NCBI GenBank assembly: GCA_000499405.2
Contig: HG738140.1
Span: forward strand, 1,879,024 to 1,943,023
Length of the DNA: 64,000 nt
Direction: 5' to 3'
Source: Onchocerca volvulus
Lineage: Eukaryota > Nematoda > Chromadorea > Rhabditida > Onchocercidae
Position 1 is the stretch's first letter. Each line of letters opens with the position of its first letter. Shown here in pieces: positions 17,930 through 29,438 of the stretch. The position numbers and the translations under genes were made by a program. The notes under the pieces are model-generated. The model ran no database searches, was not told where the DNA came from, and saw only the letters and a program-made list of their open reading frames with translations.

Positions 17930-18230
17930 TCGTGAAACAGGATGGTTCACGTGAAAGCGTGGGAGATGGCTTTATTATCAAACGGGAAAAGTTTATGCGA
18001 GAATGGTTTTGTCGAGAAACGGAATGGTTTACGTAAAAGATCACTTCATCGTGAAACGAGATTGGAAAAATGTGAGAAGGCCTTCGTCGTGAAACGTGAC
18101 GGTTCACGTGAGAAGGCCTTCGTCGTGAAACGTAACGGTTCACGTGAGAGTGGTTTTGTCGTGTAACAGAATAGTTCACGTGAAAGACGACTTTGTCGTA
18201 AAAGGAACAATTCACGTGAGAGATGGCTTC
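17930..18230. repeat. 36-bp minisatellite carrying TTCACGTGA
   Basis: About eight diverged units with a period of exactly 36 bp in the right half: CACGTG cores at 18105, 18141, 18177 and 18213, with an earlier one at 17948 and a mutated one (TACGTA) near 18030. Each unit has the form GTTCACGTGAGAAGG...TTCGTCGTGAAACG. Because 36 is a multiple of 3, open frames run through on both strands (for example 17942-18166 on + and 17922-18215 on -); these are period artefacts, not genes. CACGTG is the canonical E-box palindrome bound by bHLH factors. Confidence 0.9.
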
Positions 18231-20174
18231 GAGATATTTATCTAGGAGATACGGGTTAATCTGGTGGAAATTCCGGAAAAAATAGAATAGAAAGATGGAT
18301 AGAAGTTTACAGTAATTTGTGAATGATAGTTTTACTTCATTGTTTTTTGAGGATAAATGATAAGATTTGATTCAAACGAAATTAAATTACGACCTAAATT
18401 GCCTTCCTATAGTTCATTAAATTTCATTTAATTTTTCGATCTATACATCGACACCCATTTGAATCACTCATTTTGGAAATGAAAATTGAAATATCTTTGA
18501 AAAATTAAAACTAGAAATTGGAATATCTTTAAAAAATTGAAATTAGAATTTTCAATTCAATTTTTATTCATGAGAATTTTTGAAAATATTATCTGGACAT
18601 TTTGCATTTCTTCAGCTTATAATTGAACAGTGTGAAATTTGTGAGGAATAGAAATTTGAATGATAATTGTATAATGCTAATATGAAATTTTTACTTAAAT
18701 AATTAGCAAATTATTACTTAAATGTCTTCTTTTTTTTAGATCTTTCAAATTTTTTATCGAATTTAAAATTTTTAAAAATAATCCATGCGACGAATTCCGA
18801 AAAAACTGGATTCACAAGACCTTTTGGAAAAAAAAAACATTTCTAGAAGACAGGGAAAAGAAAGAGAGAGAGAGAAAGAGAAAGAGAAAGAGAAAGAGAA
18901 AAATGTGTAAAATATTGCATTATTTCAAATTTCTTGTCCGAAGTATTCGTGTGGTTTTCTTCATAGCAATAAATGTTTTCGATTAAATAAAAGAAAAAAA
19001 AAAGTTGTTGATAAATTATTTTCGAATTTATTTTAAGTTGAGGTTAAAGTTCATAATAAGCAGATCATTTATTTGGCTAGATTTTGATCGGTATAATTCA
19101 ATTATAAATTTGTATGTTTAAGAATTATGTGCGTAAAATTTTAGCAGTTTGATGAATTCGAAGATTTCAAATAGCAAAAATTTGATAATCAATTCATTAT
19201 TTGATTTTATTTAATCTTTTTCTTTTTTTTTTCGGGACATTTAATTTCTTCAAGAAAAACAAGGATATGATTTTAAAAAAGTACTGGAAATAATCGGTTA
19301 AATTAAATCAATTGAATTAAAATATCGCCAGGCAATCTTCCATTCATATACAGTAAGATTATACAGTAAGATACAGTAAGATCGTATTTGTAGTTTTCAA
19401 CAATCTTACTGTGTATGAATCAAAAATTTCTTGCAATATTTACACGAAAAAAGCATGTTCAAGCATTGATAAAATTCAGTCATCGTTAAAAACATGGCGT
19501 ACTGCTAAAAAAACATTTCATCAGGATAATATTCCCTTATATGCGAAATATCTAAACTTGACCTCTTGACCTTAACGTTTTTCGATCTTTAATCATGAAG
19601 TTTCTAGCTACTTCGTCTAAATAAATTCTCTCAATCTTTTAGCAGTACTCTTTAATTGTAGCTTTCTTCGTACTTCATTCCTACTACAACATTTGCAAAA
19701 TGCAATTCCCAACTGAGAAAAACACTTTACACTCCTCCGCTCAAAAAAATTGCACCTGCAGCGCGTGCTTGCAGCGTTCCTGCAGCATTCTTGCAAGCTT
19801 TCGTTGCATGCTACAAAAGTCGTGAAATGGAGATAATCTGTGAAGTTTTGTATTCCTAGTTTTTCCGGCATAAATATTTATGATGCTTAATTAATTTGGT
19901 TTAGTTTGGTTTGACTAATTAATTTGTTAAATCAATTAGCTTCAAGATGTTAATTTATATTTATTGGGAGTTTTATCGAGAAAGAATCGATTGAATAATA
20001 ATGAGAACTGTTATTTCATTAATATAAAAAATGCCCATTAAAATTTTGTTAAATTTAATGAATTTTTTGAATTGATTGAATATATTTCTTGTTTGCCGTA
20101 ATTAAATCCTAAAATGCTTATTATTATGATTAGATTATTAATGATATCTTATGTCTGTTATCAATTTTTTTCAG
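18231..20174. other. Intergenic upstream of cap-2
   Basis: No supported gene. Contains an (AAAGAG)n/(AG)n microsatellite at 18855-18901, the inverted repeat at 19342-19420, and an 84-codon minus-strand open frame near 19617-19871 with no splice, start-context or family support. Confidence 0.6.
19342..19420. repeat. 19-bp inverted repeat (foldback)
   Basis: The arms 19342-19360 (ATTCATATACAGTAAGATT) and 19402-19420 are reverse complements with one mismatch, separated by 41 bases. The loop contains two further ACAGTAAGAT copies. The size would suit a small hairpin RNA or a tiny foldback element. Confidence 0.7.
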
Positions 20175-20261
20175 GTACAACGAAGAAGGAAATTACATTG
20201 AAGTTGCTTCATCTCCTATTTTGAACTTACTTGGTTAAGATTCTCTGGTTCTCAGGGAGTT

Positions 20262-22102
20262 ATGGTATGTTTCCTATCATTAAATTCTCGATTTTAATCT
20301 TCAACTTATCTTGGAACTTTAAAATACAAATTAAGATATGAAATTTGAAATTGTACCATAATTTTATCACTCAGTAATTGAAATCAATACTGTGATTCTT
20401 CGAATATTTTATAAAATCTTTGAAGAACCATTATTTGACAATTATAAAGATTTAAAGTTGTAAAAACTTTCAAGAAGAATTTTTTGTGAAATATTATACT
20501 TTTCAGGGAGATCAGCAACTCGACTGCGCTTTAGATTTGATGAGGCGTTTACCACCTCAACAAGTTGAAAGAAATTTAAATGATCTAATTGATTTGTGTC
20601 CTCGTTTGGTCGATGATTTGCTGAGTGCAGTTGATCAGCCGTTAAAAATTGCTCGTGATAAAGAAACAGGGAAAGAATACCTCCTTTGTGATTATAATAG
20701 AGATGGCGATAGTTATCGGTTGGTTTCTTTTTTAAAACTTTTTGAATTTCGAATACTTTTTGCTCAGTTAGATTTTATTTTATTTTTCTGGTTAAAATTC
20801 AGTCAGATTTACTTTGACGGTTGTTTATCGACGCTTAAATCATTACTTTCATATCAATATATTGTTATTCAAATATTTTCAGTTCACCGTGGTCGAATAC
20901 TTATGATCCACCACTGGAAGATGGCGCTTCGCCATCAGATAAGCTTCGTAAATTGGAAATTGAAATGAATGCGGCATTCGAGGCGTATAGAGATGCGTAA
21001 GTTTGTATTAGTCTGGTTGCTTTAGCAGATAAATTTTAAACATTTTTAAATCAAAATAGCTTTATTATGCATATGCTTAATTAGTATTAAATGCATGAGT
21101 TTTGGCATGTTGCAGTAAATAGAACTTACATTATAGCTGACTGAATGTAAATTGTTGATTAATATTGTTTACTATCCTGTTTTGACATTGCTGATAAAAT
21201 TTGTTTAAGTTTTACGAAATGTTTTTACAGATATTTCGAAGGTGGTGTATCCTCAGTGTACTTCTGGGATTTGGATTATGGTTTTGCAGGCGTTGTTTTA
21301 ATCAAAAAAATTGGTGATGGTTTGCGTAATATACAGGGTTGTTGGGATTCAATCCATGTAATCGAAATACAAGAAAAAGTACATTTTCTTTTACACCTTT
21401 GCGAACCTCTTTCTATACTTTTTCGTTTTTGTCATCTGGTCGAAATGAAATTACGATAACAATTTTCAGGCTGGTGGGAGGCATGCACACTACAAACTTA
21501 CAAGTACAGTGATGCTGTGGCTACAAATGACTAAACAAGCAAGTGGTATGATGAATTTAGGTGGATCAGTTACACGACAGGTAATTTTCATCTTTATTAA
21601 GATTGCTAGCTAAATGATTTTGCCGTTTTTTAAATCAGAATTTCTGTTTCATTATCGTTACTCTTTTATTATCGCAGGTTGAAGCTGATCATCCAGTAAA
21701 CGATTCTACTAATACGCATCTTATTAATATTGGAAAAATGATAGAGGTGAGAAGCTTTCTCCGAAATTTTTTTTCAAAAAATTAATTGGAATGATTTGTC
21801 TTAAATTTCATAAGCATTTTTTATTTTGTCCAAGAAAATTTCGGTTCATGATCATCGGGATATTCTTTTTGTTTTTCAGTGGTTGGATTTAATTTAAAGA
21901 TTTTAGTCAGTGAAATAATTTTGGTAATCAAAAAAGGATTAATTTTTAGGACTTGGAGAGTAAAATTCGATCAACTTTAAATGAAGTTTATTTTGGAAAA
22001 ACGAAGCAGATTGTTGGTGAATTACGTACCACACTTGATTCTGAGGAACTGAAGCGACAGAAGAAAATTGCAACGGAGATAAAAGGTGGTATTGGTAAAT
22101 GA
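20262..22102 (+). CDS. cap-2: F-actin capping protein subunit beta
   Basis: Seven coding exons in consistent phase: 20262-20264 (the ATG alone), 20507-20718, 20883-20996, 21231-21378, 21470-21580, 21678-21746 and 21950-22102 (TGA), 269 residues. The beta subunit pairs with alpha to cap actin filament barbed ends. Family blocks are almost unbroken: [94 protein letters not shown], and [16 protein letters not shown]. The C-terminal 35 residues are diverged from vertebrate beta. The start codon is the final three bases of its exon (ATG followed by GTATGT), so the second residue comes from the next exon, matching the usual M-x-DQQLD start. A TTTTTTTCAG acceptor ends at 20174, giving an 87-base 5' UTR. 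A polyA signal AATAAA lies at 22405-22410. Confidence 0.95.
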
Positions 22103-24225
22103 AAAAGAAATTAATAGATCCTAAACACAACAATCATACTGTCTTCTCTAAAAGGACTCTTTTGATACGCTTCTTTGTTCCTCATGTTTTTAAAGTGTTA
22201 AATTAGGTTGAACGCTTCTTCTGTAAAGATATCTTTCTAACTATCAGTTATATATTGTATGAATCTTCTGAATCCTCAAATTATCTAAATTCTTTGCCCA
22301 TTTTCCGTAGCATTTTTATAATATCCTAATGCACAATGGATGTAACTATACTTGGATCTCTTGGAAAAGTTTTATGACATAACTGTGAACATTATTCCAC
22401 GACTAATAAATTTCTCGGTACTTATTCTGAATTTTTTGCCATTGTTTTTAAAATTGATTGCTATAGTGGAAGAATTGTACCGATTTAATCAATGATCTAT
22501 GAGGATGAAATTGCTGTTTTGCGACATTTATTAGGGATTACGATTTTTAATGAACTCAATTTTTCACAATTTTTTATAAATATTTGTTTTTATCCTGACA
22601 ATTTTTGTACTTCATATTTTTCCTGCTTACATTGCATAAGTTTCTTTTATGAAAATCATTTCTAAATTTCTGAATTTTAGATTTGATTGCTTGTGCCAAA
22701 GGCCTAAATCTTGCTATTTCATCGTGTATCAAATTTCAATTGAGTTAGAATTTGTTAACGTGAAATTTTGAAAAGGAAATTCATTTATTTCATTCACTCA
22801 CTATCTTTTTGTTTCTTCCTTTACCATGTAAATTTAAATTATTGCAATATGTTTTCGTAATTCATCAGTAATTACGTTCCATTGTGTTCCAATCTTACGA
22901 AAATATAGATCAAACATTCAAGGGAAAAAAAAAAAAAAAGATTAATAACAGTAATTGAGTATGTCAACAAGTATATCAATGAGAAAAATGATCAAACACT
23001 AAGTATTTTTTTATTTTTGGTTTAAGCAGCCTGAATATTCTGGAAATTTCGATCGTTGGCATTCATTGAATTTTTAGTCTGATAGATTTGCAAAATCTTC
23101 AAATTTCTTATATCCTTTAATTGATCATATCAAAAGTTGAAAAATTAATGATTCATAATGAAAGCGATTTTCTTACAATCACTCATTTTCGTGGGCCGAT
23201 TAAGCTTTCCACTGAATTTGTTTCAAAGGATCAACAGATTGGGTTCAAAATTAATGACATGTGAAGATAAACTTACAAGTGCAATTTATTGTTGATCGAT
23301 GACCTGATTCGCTCTCTTTTACCTATTATGACGGTATTTTTACGCGCACAAATACATTTTACATCTGTATTATCCGATTTAGGACAAATTTCAAGTTTTC
23401 CAGAGAATTAATCAAAATATGTATGAGGTAATGAAAAGAAGAAATCATTCCATAAAATATCCATACATCCATACAATTAATAAAGTGGAATTTCTTGCAT
23501 TTCTCCTTTCACTTGAAAAATATTCCCTGCTTTTATTCGAAAGTTGTCAAACTAATAGTAACAAAAATCTAAATTTCTCTTTTTCAATTTTGCGAAATAT
23601 TCATTGGTCATTCATGAAATGACCCTTACTGTTAATCTTATTAATTCGTTCATCAATTTATTGTTTTTCCTGATATTAGCATCATCTACAATCGGAAAAG
23701 CAAGCATTGGTGCAAGTATTGATGGTAATTTTCAATTTTTGCAACTAAATTATTGATTGATGGGTTATTCTCTCAGTGAGAATATTTTGATGATCATTAC
23801 TGATTTTCTGATAATTTTATGCATTCTTTTTTTTTTGTCGGGATATCATACTTTTCAGAAATCCTTTCTATTAATGAAAATAAACATAACAAAAACTGAT
23901 AAAAACAACATTTTTGATAATTATTATCAAAGATTTCAAAGATAATTAGTGCGATTATCAAAGAATGTCTTTATTCTAATCTGAGATATATGTGTTCTAA
24001 TGAATTTCTAAAATATGTTCCAGCAAATATTAAAATAAAAGTTTTGCAAAAATCTTAAAATAAAAATAATTTACTGACTTATACTGTAAATACTTTCAAC
24101 GTGCTAATAATACGTAAAATAAGTTGAATTTAATTCTTTGAATCTCATAATTCCTTATTAAACATTAATTAGTACAACTAATGAAATAGTAGTAATTAAT
24201 ACAAGAATAATTAGTAGTAACATGG
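22103..24225. other. Intergenic between cap-2 and PAN-domain gene
   Basis: First about 310 bases are the cap-2 3' UTR. A possible short exon at 23682-23725 (acceptor TGATATTAG, donor GTAATT) cannot be tied to either gene. Any signal-peptide exon of the PAN-domain gene should lie between here and 24670 but was not identified. Confidence 0.5.
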
Positions 24226-24327
24226 GCCTAAGCCTAAGTCTAAGTCTAAGCCTAAGCCTAAGCCTAAGCCTAAGCCTAAGTCTAAGTCAAAGCCAAAGCC
24301 AAAGCCTAAGCCTAAGCCTAAGCCTAA
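24226..24327. repeat. Interstitial telomeric repeat (GCCTAA)17
   Basis: Exactly 102 bases, 17 hexamers, of GCCTAA with variants GTCTAA, GTCAAA and GCCAAA. The reverse complement is TTAGGC, the nematode telomere unit. The array is internal, with normal-looking AT-rich DNA on both sides and genes beyond. Confidence 0.95.
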
Positions 24328-24670
24328 AAATTGATTTATATAATAATGAGAGCAAAAAAAAATGAAATAAAAAATTTCTTGTATATTTTATAGCCTAAAT
24401 TCTGTTTTATGCAATTTCTGCGATATTATAAATTTCGTTTTTTTTTTTTCTTTTCGATTAAATTTCATTTTAAATTTAGTCCATCTTTGTCAAATATGAA
24501 ATTATAATGTTTTGTCTAAAAAAAAAAAAAAAAATTGATTCCATTTATTTCAAACAAAGTTCAAATTACAAAATTTAATTTAATTCACTTAATTTATTCA
24601 ATTTCCATAAGCAATTTCTAATTTCAATGTTGGAAATTTATTTTAAATTTGAAAAATAAATATCTTCAAG
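24328..24670. other. Gap before first identified PAN exon
   Basis: AT-rich with poly-A and poly-T runs; no clear exon or start codon recognised. Confidence 0.5.
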
Positions 24671-27600
24671 CATTGAAACCATGTTTCGAACGATACATCG
24701 GTCAACGATTATCAAATTTATCACCATATCATAGCGAATGGCGAATGCGAACACCGGAAGAATGTTTAGTATTTTGTGCACTTTCTTCGGTATTAATAAC
24801 TTTCATTTGTTTTTAATTGAATTTTAGTTTAAATTTACATTCATTTCTGATTACGAATACTTCGATAATTATTCTGATAAATTTTGCAACCATTAGAAAA
24901 ATGTTGGAATTTTTCCGGCAACTTTTTTAATTGAAGGCAAAAAAGAGAAAAGTTTTGAATTGCCAATATCAGCATTGATTGGATATCAATACATATTAAA
25001 ACATATTTAATTAATATATATTAAATTTTTCATTTCCGATATGTTCAATTTCATTTGCTACTGTTCGATCTTTCAATTTCAAATTTTGCATCATTTAAAA
25101 AGTAATTTTACTTCATCTTCTCCTTCAAAATATAATTACTCATTTTAGTTATTTAAATTATCATTTTAACAAAGTTTTATACAGTCTCGTTGTCGATCTA
25201 CAGTATATGATATCTTTCAACATATTTGCTATTATTTTTTGGATGATGGTCAACAACATAAACAAATAGCTCGTGGAATGGTTTATTTTCGAGTAACTGA
25301 AAAAAAATGCTTAGGTAAAATTTACCTATTGTTACCATTTATAATAGTTGTATTTTAATCTAAATTTTTCCATAAAATTACTCAATTTAATATTAATTTG
25401 AATAATTTAATAATGTATTATTAGTTTCATTCATTGAAATTTCACTTTATTTTAGTCGTTTCTTTTAAAGTATCAGGAATGAATTATCTGGCAAAAATTA
25501 GTAATTCAATTCATCTTAACTTATCTGACTCTGATTCAAGTTTATCTTATCATGACAATTTTCATCATTTCCAGATCAATCTCTCAATAACTCCAATCCT
25601 GCACTTGCGAATTCAGAATTCGCAATTCCGATAACATCCGCGCCATCATCGACTCCAGAATATGATATCAGAAGAAATTTCAATGAATTGCAACAACCAG
25701 CAGTAGTTTATGCAAATTCATTAATTCATATACCACCAGGTGGTCGAGCTATAACTCCTACACCATATTTTGCTTATTTTGGCAATCAACAAAAATTGAG
25801 GAAATCTGAAAAATTCGACGAATCCAATCTTACTGTATTAACTTCTACAACGATTAAATCTGATAATATCACAATTTCTACCAATAATACTATCACTGTA
25901 ACTTCTCCGACAACTTCACCAATTTCTTCTTCAACATTCTCAACGACAATCGCTGAAAAAGAAGATGAAATTTATGATGATCCTATTCAAATACTACCAG
26001 AGTCCGAATTTTCTTCGTCAACTTTTCCAATGCTTTCATCATGGCCCAGAAAAGATTCGATTAGATCAACGGTTAGAAGATCAGAAGCATTGAAACAGCC
26101 AAATCATCAAATACATAAAATTTCTAATGATGCTTCATTTTTCGTCGACAATATTGCGAATCTTCCACAGTTTAATAAAAATTTTGGAAATGATCGCCAA
26201 AAAAATGGTGCTGATTTGAATAAACCATTGAAAACAATTCCACAAGATATCAGACGATCACCATTTAAATCTCCTCTAATGGATACAGAAAAATTAGATA
26301 AGGTAAAGCTAACACTGTATCCTTCTATTTCTGAAAGTATTTGCTAATCCTAGAATATTGTCGAATTTTTAGATTTTTTACTGAATAATATGATAGATAA
26401 AAGTATGTCGAATTTTTTCAAGGAAATCGATAATATCAACCCGCCAAAAAATTGATCTCATTTAATTTCCTTTTCACTTATGACTAAACTTTTAAATCAG
26501 TTCAAATTATATACTACGGATGTTTTCAACGAAAATTCTAAAAATCATATGCTTCTTGAAAGAAAATTGAAAATTGTGAATTCTCTTGGAATGATTGTTT
26601 CTTTTTTTTTTTTTTATAGATTTAAAAATATCAGATTTTTTGTTATCAATTTTAAAAATTGTAATCAAATAATTTTTTAGGATAGAAATGAAATGTTAAC
26701 ATCAATCAATACTGAAAATTCCATTATGGATAAAATGATGCCAATTCCAACAATTAAATCAATCTCGATGACATTATCTAAACAAAATAATGAAATGAAA
26801 AAGTTTTCTTCATCAGGTTTCTCCTTCAATAAGATTGATATTACGCTTACATTTTCATAACTCATATATATTTATGCTATTCTTATTTTTACAATGCTTA
26901 TCAACCAAAGTAAGATTTAGAAAATGGAAAATCTATGAAATTGTATAAATTATTTATGATAAGTAAACTGATAAATGACTGATATTCTCGTTCTTTTTCA
27001 TTAACATCAAAAAAAAAATTAATGAAAGAATGGCGTAACAGAAAACAGTTTTATATTGTCAAATTCTTCTGGTTCGATCTTTGTCCATCTCTTTTTTGAC
27101 CCTTTCCTATCTTCAAAATCACATCAGAAAAAAAAATCTTCAAAATCAAATTTTGCTAAATATTAGTGTGATTTTTTACCATATTATTGAAATTCGTCGC
27201 TAAAAAAAAAAAAGAAAAACCTAATTCGTCATTAAAAAAACCCCAAAAATCCGAACATTAGTATTATTCTCCTAATTATGAATCAAGGATATTTATCCGA
27301 CAAGTACTGTAATTAATAATACCCATAAAAAACTAATAATACTTACAAGTACTGTAACTATACAGTAATTCTACAAACAGCTATATGTGAAAGCAATGAA
27401 CTTGAAGTATGGTTGGTTGTTGAAAATGCTGTACTGCAAATTGATAAGTTGCAAATGAAGATGAGTGCTGGATCACATAAATCTTGCAGAACCAAGTGTA
27501 ATCTTATCACTGTTCGTTTTATTTATATTCATAACCTGTTTGACCTCATTTGACCTCAAATAGGACAAATGATTTAATAATTAAATGATTTGGATCAGAC

Positions 27601-28796
27601 AGAAAATGATATCACTTTTCAACTCTTTTTCTTCTAAAAATCAATAAAGCATTTAAGTTATTGAATTATAATATTGTTATTCTTATTTATACAGTAATTT
27701 GAATTAAAATTAAAAATTTTAGAAATCCGGGAGAGAATGTTCTTCTTATATATATGACGATGTAAAAAGACATTGCGTGATACATACCAATTATGATGTC
27801 GCTGTGATATCTTTAGATCTTTTACCATCACCTGAAACTGATTTCACCATTCGAACAGCTATCAAGTTCTGCTTTCCAGGTTTAAATTTCATACTTTCAA
27901 TCATTATTTTTGAAAAATAAAAAGTTCAAGCATTGAAATTTTTCAAGAGGCAAGAAATCGAAATATTTGTAAATCTAAATATTTTAAATTAAAAAACTGA
28001 AATTATGAGAATTATTGCTTAATCATGTAGTCATCGTATCATACAGTATCGTTTTTAAAATTTCTTTATGATTTCAGAAAGTTTGACTATTTTTGAAGAA
28101 TGTTTCGAATTCGTTGCTTTTCTGGATCGTGCTATGGATATCGAGCCTCGGGAAATTCTTGATAATATTCCGAGAGATTATCATGGACTGCATGAATGCA
28201 TTGAGTTATGTGTTCTGGCATCTTCTTTTCATTGCAAGGTATTATTTGTTTAAAGTTTTTTTTTTTTTTTTTTCAATTAGAATTGCAAGATATCATTTAG
28301 ATTATATGATATTTCACTATCTTATCATTTATTGAGTCATCTTTTATAGTGATAAAATAAGCATTTTTACATAAAAAAATTCACTGATTCAAGCTATTCA
28401 ATTTTTTTTTCTTTCCATATGAAAATTTTGAACTCTGATATAAGGTGGAAATAGTATTGCAGCCAATATGCTTTATAATATTTATTTCTTTTTACTATTG
28501 TATCCGGCCAATGAACTGCATAATATTGCATTTTTATTTTATTTTTCAGATAGCACTTCTAAAATTTTTTAATACAGAATGACCAAATTTTGATGAGAAT
28601 TTCGATTCTTTATTTAATTTTGAATTTATAGTCAGCAAAGTTTGTTATCAACTTGGGCAAATGTTTTCTATATGATGAAAATTCCGCATCAAGACCTGAA
28701 TATTTTCATAAGCATCAGCAGTACGGATTGATTTATTTCGAGAATAAATGCGAACAATTTGATGAAAAACAAAGTTGGATCAGTTTTTTTTTTTAA
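24671..28796 (+). CDS. Three-PAN-domain secreted-type protein (5' end missing)
   Basis: Eight exons join in phase: 24671-24789, 25185-25314, 25575-26302, 26681-26816, 27381-27511, 27723-27879, 28078-28238 and 28632-28796 (TAA at 28794-28796), about 575 residues. Three cysteine-rich PAN/apple-like modules are visible: module 1 in the first two exons (PCFERYIGQRL...EECLVFCALSSSRC), module 2 across 27381-27879 (SHKSCRTKCNLIT...RECSSYIYDDVKRHC), module 3 across 28078-28796 (FEECFEF...HECIELCVLASSFHC...GKCFLYDEN). The S/T-x-x-C-x3-C...C-x-S-x2-Y-x6-C spacing is the PAN signature. A Ser/Thr/Asn-rich linker of about 280 residues separates modules 1 and 2. Nematode PAN proteins are usually extracellular matrix or cuticle glycoproteins. 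No signal peptide exon was found; the stop falls in an 11-T run, so the last residues are length-sensitive. PolyA signal at 28867-28872. Confidence 0.7.
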
Positions 28797-29438
28797 GATT
28801 TCAATGAATCTTAATGAAAAAAAAAGTTAATGTTCAGTTGTACAAAAATTGTTTTTGAATCAGCCAAATAAAATCCCTTTTATAGAAAAATGCTTGAAGA
28901 TTCTGATCAATAATTTCAAAAAATCAATTTTGTAGGCCCAGCAAAAGCTCAACTAGAACATGTCCCTATTAAACTATCTAATGATGTTTGGCGATAACAA
29001 TCATAACAGATTTTCGGTATTTGCTGTGTTGAAAGTTGAACATTTAGCCAGTCAATAGAATGTTGACAACTTGCCATCATCTATTATTTGAAACCATTTT
29101 TCTATCGTTATATGCTAATGAATTATTTGGTATTTATTGGTATTTATTTTCAATACTTCCTGAAGATCTCATTTCATGCGAAAAAAGTATGTTAAGATAG
29201 TTTTATATAGATAACATCCTAACAGCACTAACAACATTATTTAATAATTAAGCTAAATATTCACTTATTTGACATGAAGACTGTATATAACTGGAATTGA
29301 AATGAAATATCATATAATTATATATATATCTACCTTCATTTTGTATCTTCCGTGTCACAATTAAAATACAAATATCGCAAGAAATTTTTCAAGAAAAACT
29401 AGTTTTGCATAAATGTTACGAATAGAATGTATTGCTAT
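28797..29438. other. 3' flank of PAN gene, no gene
   Basis: Contains the AATAAA at 28867-28872 and AT-rich sequence. No coding signal seen. Confidence 0.6.

Noticed and set aside
17922..18215. Open frames on both strands across the CACGTG array
   Set aside because: A 36-bp period keeps frames open on both strands; a repeat artefact.
19617..19871. 84-codon Cys-rich frame (-)
   Set aside because: Cysteines arise from a GC-richer patch with repeated GCAGC/GCAAG words; no signal peptide and no splice sites.
23757..23945. Hydrophobic frame that could be a signal peptide exon for the PAN gene
   Set aside because: No GT donor occurs before its stop codon in a usable position.
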